Shown: positions 45,600 through 54,948 of the stretch, one piece after another
Numbering within the stretch: the first letter of the stretch is position 1
How the letters are laid out: each line of letters opens with the position of its first letter
NCBI RefSeq assembly: GCF_017654505.1
Contig: NC_054538.1
Span: 58,527,684 to 58,591,683, forward strand
Reading direction: 5' to 3'
DNA length: 64,000 nucleotides
Source: Polyodon spathula
Lineage: Eukaryota; Chordata; Actinopteri; Acipenseriformes; Polyodontidae
The notes under the pieces: model-generated
Told to the model about the DNA's origin: nothing
What the model saw: the letters and a program-made list of their open reading frames with translations, nothing else
Database searches by the model: none
Position numbers and translations under genes: made by a program

Positions 45600-48300
45600 G
45601 TTCTTTTGAGTTAACCCTATTTATACTGCAACTGCACTGCAATTTCAAGAATTGTAGAAAGAAAATGGAAAAAAGGAGTGAGACTGGCTTGGTAACCATA
45701 GCAACACTGATAAAGTGTGAGGCCTTGCTCAACCACGTTTAACTCCTTAAATTCCCAGGTGCAATGGAGGATAATTCAATCTAGCCATAGTGAGTAATGA
45801 GAGATAATTTCAGTTTGAAAAAACTTCAAAGTCAGGAAAGGGCTTTTTTCTTTGTTTCAGTGAGTTTGTCTTGCAGTCGGGAAAGAGAAAGGTAAGCACT
45901 AAATCTAGAACTGGCCGCTGCTAATAACATCCAACAAGTACCCATATAAAATAAGTGCAAGGAAAATGGTGAGTAGGCATTAAAATATTTAACCAACAGC
46001 TCTAACATCATCTAAAAAACACTGAATAATGAATACATGTTGCAATAGGAAAAATTAAGAGGAACGAATGAATGACTGGAACTGTCAGCTGCAAATAACA
46101 TCGGGAGAGCACCCTGGATGAAATTGAAAGAAAACTTTTCAAAAGGAGTTCAAAAGAGCTCCACTTACTAGGATCGTAATTGAAAAAAATGGATAACTAA
46201 TCATAAAGACTTAATTAATGGACTGAAGTGATGGCCGGGGATCGGTCAATTTTACTAGAAGAATCTGTTCCTGTTAAACAAAGCCTGGAAGGGACACTAC
46301 CCTGCCAAGTCGTCACACTGTATCAATGTTGCAATCTCAATGAAGTATCTTCTCCAATTGAAATATAGAGAATTAAATAAACTATATTTGGAGAATGTGA
46401 TACATGTATTTTTGCAGAAAGGTTGATATGTCATGTAATGGGGATGTCATAGATTTATAAAAGGGCTAGTTATCATCTTTCATGAAAGTAAATTTGCTGC
46501 TGAACAGCTAGAATAATTACAAGGCGATCTATGAACTTGAGTAAGAGGTGCTGGAGACTCAGAGGCTTGGAAAGCTGCAGCGAAGCGATGTTTGCGCATG
46601 TTTATTAAAGAAACATAAAACACTGGAACAAACAAACAGGACACAAGGGCCAAAATAAAAGGTTTAAACAAAACAATACTGACTACAAACACTAAACGCC
46701 AGGCTGGGCATTCACCTTCACTGACCAACACAAAATACAATGCACACACTGAAACTCAGCTAACTCCCTTCCCCAGAGGATTTCTCTTTCCTTATACTCT
46801 ATGTGGCTGGAGCCTAATTAACCGTCACTCATTCAATTAAAGTTCCAGCCACATTCTCACATCTATTCTAGCAGGGAGGATTTGAACCCCCCTTCCTGCC
46901 AACCAGGGACCCGGGAAGTGGGGGTGCTGGGGGTGCATCCGCCGCACTGGCAACTTTTCTTGTTAACTTTAGTTTATGAATGAGAATTTGCAGTGCACTC
47001 AACAAAGTCACGAATCAGCTGTTTCAACCAATTAGTATTGCCGTCTGTGGATGCTGGCATTTAGTGTTTCAAACAATTAGCACTACGCGTTACCATGTGA
47101 ATGCGGGCGTTCATTGGTTCAACTTATCACTGGTAGTATCAGCACCAAGTACTGTCATGCGAGAAACAGCATATACTTTACAAATGTGTCCTGACCTAGC
47201 AGCTGGTTTTGCTATGACAATTGTGCTTAACAATGTCGGATGGCAAAACATTAAAAATAAATCCTGGTAACTTCCAGAACCACATTTAAAACAGTTGAGA
47301 ATAAAGGATATTTAACTGTTAACATATGTCAATATATTTTTCTCAATAAACAAACCATAACCTTCCTGATTTCTTTATATTAGTAAGGACCAATCCATAT
47401 GCCACTTATTTTAATTTAATTAAACCATAGAAATCGTACATTAACTCTGTATTTTTAGTGCTGCTGTCTTCTCTGTCCTGTTAATTTTTTTTTTTTTGTA
47501 TTCACGATACCCGTTTGTAACTGCTATTGCAACAGCCCAGGCCAGTGAAGCACGATAACGTCCTGTAGAGGGCTCTTACTGTATTTGGAATTTGTGATTT
47601 TTTTAGTAATGGCTTAAAGTAATGGCTTAAAGTGATATTTCGTATTTTTGGTAAGAACTCAAAAGAGACGTTCAATCGTTAGGGAAGGCATTAACAAGGT
47701 AAGCTTACGTCTGTTTTAATGGATGTATAACTGTGTTTCTTGCCATGGCATGACAAACTGCCCTTTTTAGCCTCCAGTAGTAAATAGTTTTTCCATTGAT
47801 CATTGTTGATCGTTACATTTTGATTTGAAAGTATTGTAATGAACCGTGAAGGAATGGGGGAGTTCCAAAATACATGTTTTGAATTGTTAATTAATACTGT
47901 AACAATCAGCATAGTCTAACACATTAATTACTACTTATTATTTATTTTATTTTTACATTCACCACGGCCCAGTCTCAAACCGCCAACCCTAAAGACAGAC
48001 ACACTACAGTTTCGCTAAAGGGGAATCCCTCCTAGCGTGGTTTGTAGTCAGTGTCTTTATGCACACATACAAACGTGCCTGTTCAGCCACAAGGGGTCAT
48101 TCATTACATATCTCCCCTGCTTAGAGAAAGCTCATCCTACAGTTTTGCTAAAGGGGAATCCCCCCTAGTGGGGTTTGCAGTCTAGTGGGGTTTATAGTCA
48201 GTGTCTTTATGCAGTCTAGCATATGCTCCAGTTAAGATGACAGGCTTGCCTTGATGCATTTTATTCACTTCTGCTGTATCATGTGGATATGAAATGATCT
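45600..48300. other. TASP1 intron 1, no gene seen
   Basis: The stretch at 46500-46930 is more complex and includes 'gtttattaaagaaacataaa' and a GC-rich end near 46880-46930. It may be an LTR- or LINE-derived piece, but I could not define its ends. Confidence 0.4.
47990..48220. repeat. Imperfect tandem duplication of about 110 bp
   Basis: The segment 'gctaaaggggaatccc' with 'agtcagtgtctttatgc' occurs at 48014-48064 and again at 48148-48213. The second copy carries an extra internal 'gtctagtggggttt' step. No coding or RNA gene is supported. Confidence 0.65.
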
Positions 48301-48311
48301 ATAAAACTTGC

Positions 48312-48450
48312 CTGCATGTACCAGCACGAATCCCACTGCTTTCCCATTTTTGGCTTTATCTGTTTCACATTCTTTGTCCTCAGCCCTAGAAGTGACACTC
48401 TGAAAAGGGGAAGGTTGTTGCACTTCTGGTGCATCGATTATTTTCTCCAT
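48312..48450 (-). CDS. TASP1: TASP1 start-codon exon
   Basis: From the ATG at 48450 the minus strand encodes MEKIIDAPEVQQPSPFQS, a variable leader, then KNGKAVGFVLVHAG. The last part matches the conserved start of the taspase-1 catalytic fold (GGFVLVHAGAG). The exon ends CATGCAG followed by GCAAGT, so the intron has a GC donor in its best consensus form. The exon probably extends 5' to an acceptor-like TTAG at about 48474. An upstream in-frame Met is not visible. The N-terminal ~30 residues differ from human, as expected for this leader. Confidence 0.88.
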
Positions 48451-48807
48451 GACCAGAACCACATTTTTTCTAATTGAAAGAATGCGATTTTTCTACTAAG
48501 GAGATATAATTTTTTTAAAAAATTATATATTACATACAGGTACATACATACATTAATTTCAAACCATCTCAGTTTACAGCAAATATACCTTGAACTCTAA
48601 GCATATTTTTTACAGTACTATATTACATTATTAAGAACTAGTGCTTTTAGGAACAACTGCAAATGACGACATTGGTGTGACAAAAGGAAAGCGTCAATTG
48701 TCTCCCTAAAAAAACAGCACACAAGGTCCTGCTGTAGAATTTAGTTTTCTATGGCCAGAAGACCAGTGACAACAAACATAATGACAAATAATGATTCCCT
48801 GAAAGTA

Positions 48808-48846
48808 ACTATATATATATATATATATATTGTATATATATATATA
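48808..48846. repeat. (AT)n microsatellite
   Basis: Two AT blocks separated by 'tgta', upstream of the TASP1 start-codon exon. Confidence 0.92.
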
Positions 48847-49255
48847 AACACACAACTATTCTTAATTAAGAAATAAAAAGTTTATGATGCAGTTCAACAG
48901 TTTATTCAACAAGACAGATGAACTGTTCATCACAAACGGAAACCCTCATTGGAGAATTGTATTTGTATAATTAACAGGCCAAAGATTTCAATTTCTGATA
49001 GTTTAACAATCACTTAACCAAATTCTAATATTTGTTCATGACAAAATTATTGTCACGCCTACTTTATTTCGTGTGTAATAAATAATTTCATAAACGTCTG
49101 AAAAAAAAACGTCTTTTTTTTTTTGCTTTTTCTGGGACGTCACCAAAAATGTTGTTAATTACAACTGCGCAAAAATAATGATGACGTCCAACTCAAAAAA
49201 CCGGGCTTTAATGAGAGCTCTGTATAATGGTAGGAAACGTTAAAAAAGAATATAT

Positions 49256-49770
49256 TGTAACGACCCTGGCGATGGCGACACCCGGGGCATTGTGTTTGTC
49301 TTGTTTGCTATGTCTCGTTTAATGTTCTGTGAATTGTACGGGTACGGGGCATGTCTTTAGTGTGTGTGTATGGGTGTGCGAGTATTAGTGTGGATGTGTG
49401 TGTGTAGTGGGTGGGTCCCCGGAGGCTACAAGTAGGAGGCGGGGATAGATAGTATGAGCGAGACCGAGAGCGTGTGGACTTGAAGGGAAAAGGAGCTGAG
49501 AAGGACAGAGGGAAAGGTGAAAGGAGCCCCTAACTGCGAAAGAGTGAGATAACCCAGAGCGAGTCTGAAGAAGGAGTGTATGAGAAGAAAGAGAGTGAAA
49601 GTGTAGTGAGAGAGAGAATTAGTTAGTCCTATATTTATTTTGTCGTGAACCCCGGCCCAAACAGGGATTTGCTGTTCATTCATTTCCTTTTAGTTAGTTT
49701 AGTTAATATATAGTGGCATCCCATCTGGCCTCCTGGAATCGGTTTCACCTCCATAGCACAGAACTCTACA
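49256..49770. mobile_element. Second solo LTR-like element
   Basis: 515 bp beginning TGTAACGACCC and ending CTCTACA, flanked by 'atat' on both sides (49252-49255 and 49771-49774). It is purine-rich in the middle (49440-49620, many GAGA words) and CpG-richer than its flanks. AATAAA occurs on the minus strand near 49640, so orientation is uncertain. No internal genes remain. It lies upstream of the TASP1 start-codon exon. Confidence 0.65.
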
Positions 49771-50029
49771 ATATATTTAAACACAGCTGTTTTATCATCT
49801 TTAGCCATTGGTGCTTGTTGTTGCAGGCATTTAAAAAGCTAGGTTAAGTAAGTATGTTGTGTTCAACTGGGCTTTAAAAAAAAAAAGAAAAGATAAAGTA
49901 ATTGAAAAATATTAATGAAATATAATGGTCTACAAATTCGTGGTAGTATTATTAATAATATTGTACTCGTATTGCATATATGTAGTGAAAACGACAAAGG
50001 ATTTAAACATTGTGATGATACCCAAGGCT

Positions 50030-50400
50030 TTAGTTGCCTGAGGCTATATTTTTATACCGCACTCGTTACGCCAAGGCATCCCAGAGCGCTGTACAGAGTT
50101 AAAAACAAAACAAAATATTTAATATATATAATATACTCCTGTTATAACCAATTATTTAAAAGCACATTAAAAAAAAAAAAAGTTATGTTTTCAATTTAGA
50201 TTTAAAAGAATCCAATTTTTCAGCCTGCCTAATTGTAATTGGAATAAAGTTCCACAGCAGAGGAGCACAACAGCAAAAAGCTCTGGATCCAGTTGTTTTA
50301 AGATGACTTTTGCAACAATTAAAAGTTCTGCATTTTTTGATTGCAAAGAATGACTAGGAGTTAGTTGGGTCATTCTAGCATTAGCGTGCCTTTAGCACCT
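50030..50400 (-). repeat. Possible LINE-derived fragment
   Basis: Words such as 'ataccgcactcgttacgcc', 'catcccagagcgctgtacag' and 'ttccacagcagaggagcac' resemble a widespread fish interspersed repeat I associate with LINE 3' regions. The frame is lost and the ends are unclear, so class and strand are tentative. Confidence 0.35.
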
Positions 50401-50848
50401 TGTAAAAAACATTGAAAAGCAACATGCATTTTTTTTCAATAAACTTTCTTTTATATAATTAAAACAACACTAAAACATATCAAAAAGCACTTTTGCTGAG
50501 GTAACAGCAGAAATCCTGTGAATAACAAGCCATAAATCCCGGTCTAAACTATAGTGATGCACAATGAAAATGCAACAAAGTTTTACATCAACAACTCATT
50601 GGGCATATATGTTATTTACATTTTAAATAGTGAGCAGATAGGTTTGTTGATTGTTTTAGAGTATTGTTCCTTGAAATAACAAAATACTGAGCTCAAATCA
50701 AGTGATTTCATAAAAACGCCAGGTGCTCAGTGTTTGGTATTTGATTTGAGTTAAAATTGCCAAAATGAGTTGATGAAGAATCTGTATATAAATAGCCATT
50801 CAAAAATACATGATTTTAATTAATGCAAGAACAGCGAAAGATACAACC

Positions 50849-51380
50849 ATGCCACGCTTGAGTAATGAAGATTTCCTTGTTGCTATCGGCATGATTGAAG
50901 GTGGCCTGTCTATGAGAGAAGTTGCCCGGAGAATGAGATATTCTGCTTCAACAATCAGCAGACTAGTCCAGAGAAACCAGAAAACCGGCTCTGTGAGGGA
51001 CAGGCTACGATCTGGAAGGCAGAAGGTCACCACACCGGACCAGGACCATGACATGCAACTGATCCATCTGCGTAATCGTTTTCAGAATACAGTGAGAAAT
51101 TCCAGGAAGAAATAACCCGCGCATCAGCAGAATGACTGTAGCTCACAGTCTGTATGAAAATGATTTGCATGCTCGGAGGCTGTTCAGGAACTTTTACTCC
51201 TGACTTGAGACAATTGCGACCAGCCAACCTTCGCCAGCTGGCTGCAGCTGCACAGGAGGAGTGGTGGAACATCCCACAGCAGTCTATCCAGAGGCTGATC
51301 AGGTCTGTGTGTCAACACTGCCAGGATTGAGTTAGTGCTCAGGGAGGTCATACGGTATGAAATGTGACACACTGTCAAAA
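50849..51380 (+). pseudogene. Tc1-like transposase, degenerate
   Basis: The N-terminal DNA-binding part reads 'GLSMREVARRMRYSAST', then 'ISRLVQRNQKTGSVRDRL' and 'RSGRQKVTTPDQDHDMQL'. After a frameshift comes 'NNPRISRMTVAHSLYEN', then 'LRQLAAAAQEEWWNIPQ' with 'SIQRLIRSV', the C-terminal helix seen after the last catalytic acid. The three DDE/D positions fall in the deleted part, so the enzyme is inactive. Confidence 0.75.
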
Positions 51381-51472
51381 TGAAATCATTACAAAGTTAG
51401 CATTAGGTATGACGCATACCCGATACTGACTTTTGTAATGATTTCATTTTGACAGTGTGTCACATTTCATAC
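51355..51472. repeat. 41-bp perfect inverted repeat with 36-bp loop
   Basis: Positions 51355-51395 are the exact reverse complement of 51432-51472. The arms include 'gtgacacactgtcaaaatg' and sit at the end of the Tc1 transposase remnant, where the 3' UTR begins. Confidence 0.9.
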
Positions 51473-51679
51473 TGAAAACTTATGATCCTTTGATCTGTGT
51501 TTTTGTTCACATTTTCTGTGATTTTGTTTGATATCTATGTTTAAAATATTTAATTAAATCAATTTGACATGAGTGTTGCATTATTTTCTACATCAGTATA
51601 TACTGTGTGTCAACTATGTTACGGACATATAAGTAACAATTTGACAAAGTGTTCAAGCTGTTTAAATTTGAAATCAAAC

Positions 51680-52400
51680 CCTGGACTTTGGTGACAATGG
51701 GTTTCACCCATCCCTTTCCCATAATAGATCCCAAATATTGAGTTTCTATTTTGACAAATGCACATTTTCTCAAGTTGGCTGTCAGCCGGGCTACCCTTAG
51801 AGACTGAGGGACGACCGTAATCCCAGCCAGATGCTCTCGCCAGCTGGAGCTGTAAATAACCACATCGTCAATATACGCTGCTGCATACTCATGATGTGGG
51901 TGTAAGACCTGGTCCATCAGTCTCTGAACCAAACAGCATGGTTGCAAAATGAAACAGACCATCAGGAGAAAATGCAGTTTTCTCTGTAGAGCTGCTGGCT
52001 AAGGGGGTTTTCCAGTATCCCTTTGTCAAGTCCAAAATGGAGATGAACCTAGCCGTTCCCAGTCTGTCAAGAAGGTCTTCAACCCGAGGCATGGGGTAGG
52101 CATTGAACTTGGCAATAGAGTTTACCTTACGGAAACCAACGTAGAAGCGGTTGGTGCTGTCCTTTTTGGAGACTATCACAATCAGACTGCACCACTCACT
52201 CCTGGAAGGTTCAATCACCCCAAGTTCGAGCATCGTCTGTACCTCTTTGCTAATGCCACCACTTTCTGTGATCCGGTAAGGTCTGTCTCACGCCATGACA
52301 CCTGGAGAAGTGATAATAGCTTATTCAACTAGGTTAGTTCTACCGGCAAGTCAGAAAAAACATCATTGAACTCCTCAATCAACTTATGCAGCTCTCTTTG
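51680..52400 (-). pseudogene. Gypsy reverse transcriptase, degenerate (second copy)
   Basis: The minus frame reads 'LELGVIEPSRSEWCSLIV', then 'YPMPRVEDLLDRLGTARF' and 'SILDLTKGYWKTPL', with a catalytic Asp in 'LDLTKGY'. A second frame contains 'AAYIDDVVIYSSSWREHL', the paired catalytic Asps, then 'LTANLRKCAFVKIETQYLGS'. Upstream, 'RELHKLIEEFNDVFSDLP' is the usual linker before the polymerase. The enzyme is nearly complete in outline but frameshifted near 51925, and RNase H is missing. Confidence 0.85.
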
Positions 52401-52529
52401 CTGATATGTAAGTAACTGTTCCCCCATTGGAATAACTCTGGTGCTAGGGCCTCTAGACAGGAATTAATCTTGGTTATAGACAGGGCCCTAAATCATCTTC
52501 TACTTTGCCTGGGGCTATAAATGCCATGG

Positions 52530-52620
52530 CTTCAACAAATGAACATGGTAAATTTCGTGGTCATTTTGGCGATTGGGCTGAATTTCATAATTTACCTTTC
52601 CTATAGCCCGAATCACCTTG
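52530..52620 (-). pseudogene. Gypsy integrase C-terminal remnant (second copy)
   Basis: The minus strand reads 'KVIRAIGKVNYEIQPNRQ' and then 'HEIYHVHLLKPWH' and a stop. The 'NYE.. YHVNLLKPW' pattern is the end of the C-terminal integrase domain in Ty3/gypsy elements. It lies directly upstream of the linker leading into reverse transcriptase. Confidence 0.75.
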
Positions 52621-52784
52621 CATGTCACCGTGTCTCCATGGATACAGGAGATAGCCACCTCACCTTGTGGTTGCCACTACAAACTGCCCAAGACAGCCAT
52701 TCGAATTATGGTCTGCTCACAACATGTGTCCACTAATGCGTGGGTTTTCACTTTCCCAATAACATCATCAACAATACAAGGCCC

Positions 52785-53755
52785 TTACCGACCATTTCCC
52801 CATTGTTTACCCGCTTCTGATGCCAAATAACATGCCACCATATCACACTCCATTGCCGATGGGCATAACCTGGTGAGGTGTCCTGGCTGTTGGCATCTGA
52901 AACAAATAGGAGGGGCAGAGAGAGCTGAAGTTAAGTATCTGTCCCCTTGCTGATAAGGCAACGGGACAGGGGCAGCAAATCTACCCCAGCTGGGGACCAA
53001 TCTTGGCCTCCATGATGGGGAGGCAAGGTTGCCATTGGGGACTGCTATCTAGGAGGTCTCAGTCCGGGCCCCGGTAGTGGTTGAGCTTGGAGAGGAGGCT
53101 GTGCTCGGCTGCTCCGTGGTAAGGGAGTGGTGCGTAGGCTGGTCTTAGTGAATATCAGGGAGTCCTAGAAATTCTCTGCCAGTTTCATGGCAGCTTCCAA
53201 GGTGTCGGTATTGTGGCGCAGTATCCATGCCTTGGTTTCAGTGCCGACCACATGGCAAAACTGCTCCGTGATGATGGCCTCGTATCCTTGTCTTCTGGGT
53301 GGGGCTTAGCCAGTGCACCATGTGTTCACACAATCGCTACACAACTATGCCGGAGCGTGTCTCCGGCGATCTCTGGTACTCCCTGAATCGTACCCTGTGT
53401 TTCACCCGTGATGTTCAAGTGGTGGAGAATGGCTTGCTTCACCAGGTTTTACTGGATGGCTTTGGCATCTGTCATGGCCTGGTAGGCTGCCTGGGCCTCC
53501 CCAATCAGGCAGGGCCCTAGCAGGCTAGCCCAAAACTCCTTTGGCCATGACGCGGTTTTAGCCAACTGCTCAAACGATCAGGTTTGCTTCCGAGTCATCC
53601 TACGCCATTATCTTTTGTGCCTGAGTCTTTGGGGCTGTCATCACATATCCTGTTGATGCGAGGGGTAGCATCACAATACCGACCCTCTCAATTAGAGCCG
53701 TGTACCTCTCCTCTCTCCTTCTCCCCTCGGTCTCCCATCTGTTATCCATTTGCTT
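52785..53755 (-). pseudogene. Gypsy gag, degenerate (second copy)
   Basis: The minus strand begins 'ERYTALIERVGIVMLP', which matches 'REFTALVERVGMAMTS' in the first copy. It carries SCAN-like remnants around 53200-53330 and ends with the CCHC knuckle and 'GKQWGNGR'. Many stops and shifts show this copy is older or less constrained than the first. Confidence 0.78.
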
Positions 53756-54248
53756 ATTCTAAAAACTCTGCACAAATCAGTGACCATTGGGACTGATGCT
53801 AAACAAAAGCCAGAGACTGTTACATTTTACAGTGCAACAAAGTAAGGTGTGGATATACTCGCAAAGGCGGTACTTGCAGATGGCCAGTGGCTGTTTTTTA
53901 TAATGTTTTGTACCTGGCAGCCATTAATGTTTTGTTTTGTACGAGGAGTGCATCGGCAACAAAATCACTCGGAGGGACTTTATTTTTCAGCTAGTCCTGG
54001 AGCTAGGACAGAAACATTTTGATAAGAGATACAAAAGCCAGCTGGCAAATGCCCTTCAACCTTCAGCCAGTGCTGCGCCCACTGGCACACAGAATAAAAG
54101 ACAATGCCAGGTTGCTAAATGCAATAAAAACAGAACTTTTGATGTCTGCTCCCGTTGTAAAAGGGTAGTCTGTGGCAAATGCACTGGTACAGCTGAAAAG
54201 CGTGTTTTCTGCGTAGATTGTACTGCGAAAGCTGTACTAGAACTCTGA
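53755..54248 (+). pseudogene. piggyBac transposase C-terminal remnant with Cys-rich finger
   Basis: A plus frame reads 'HKSVTIGTDAKQKPETVT' and 'FYSATK', then 'RWPVAVFYNVLYLAAIN' in a shifted frame. A third frame follows, 'YEECIGNKITRRDFIFQL'. The last part (54087-54248) has the Cys-rich module 'CQVAKCNKNRTFDVCSRC' and 'VCGKCTG', the DNA-binding finger of piggyBac-type transposases. At least two frameshifts lie between 53830 and 53935. The DDD catalytic positions are mostly upstream and absent. Confidence 0.85.
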
Positions 54249-54948
54249 ACAGACAGACAGAGCCTTTGAACTTTGTTTTACTCAAAGCGCTTTCACATAA
54301 GTTATGTTATATTTTTGTTTTATGCTATTTTTATAACTAGTTATTTATTTATTATTACAGTTTTTCATAGGGCTGGGATGATAGTGTTTTTTTTTTTTAC
54401 TATTGATGCATCGTTTTAACAAAGACCCAATGCATTGATGCATCTTTTTCAGATCGCAAAAGAAACTTGTAAATAATAAGTACATATACACCCACCCCTT
54501 GTTATATCACCCCTTGCTATACTGCAGATTAAGATCGGTCCTGGAGTTGGCTCCCCATTTTTACTGTCTAACTGTGTATGCCTTAGCTGCAATATACATA
54601 GGCAGTTACAATTACTATTCGTTTTATTTCATACTGCACATTACAAACAACAATATACAAAACAATTAAAAACAAAGCATTAATATCGTATTGTTATCAT
54701 ACACACATGTATTGCACAATAACACAAAGCATGTTATACTTGCTGAAGCTGTTTTTATTTTAGCCAACAAGGTGTTCACGTGTGGCAGCAATGCACTAGC
54801 AAAAGCCACAAGGCAGTGATGTCAGCTCCCTAGCAACAAGCCTCCTATGTTGTTGTTGGGAATGGATTCTTTCAGTGCAGCGGTTTGTGTATTTGAGAAA
54901 GGAGAGGAAGAGGCAATATTATGGCATCTATTCTCCGCTTTCAAAGAT

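Larger units (their letters stand above)
50552..51598 (+). mobile_element. Tc1-like transposon, internally deleted
   Basis: A plus frame (start at about 50849, MPRLSNEDFLVAIGMIEGG) encodes the Tc1 paired-type helix-turn-helix. The C-terminal end of the transposase follows after a large deletion. Outer ends 'tagtgatgcacaatgaaaat' and, inverted, 'tactgatgtagaaaataatg' each lead to 'gcaaca', weak terminal repeats ending at TA. About 1.05 kb remains against a usual 1.3-1.6 kb. Confidence 0.75.
51640..53755 (-). mobile_element. Second Gmr1-like gypsy copy, no LTRs, deleted
   Basis: On the minus strand, from right to left: a gag start (MDNRWETEGRRREERY, about 53745), gag remnants, a knuckle 'CFRCQQPGHLTRLC' (about 52900), and a protease remnant (about 52640-52780). 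Then comes an integrase C-terminal piece (about 52530-52615) and reverse transcriptase (52233-51680). Sequence similarity to 32838-35625 shows the same family. Both LTRs are missing, the right edge meets a piggyBac remnant and the left edge lies close to the Tc1 end. Confidence 0.82.

Noticed and set aside
53755..53800. Gypsy copy inserted into the piggyBac element
   Set aside because: No piggyBac sequence was recognised on the other side (left of 51640) and no LTR or target duplication marks such an insertion. The order of these two is undecided.
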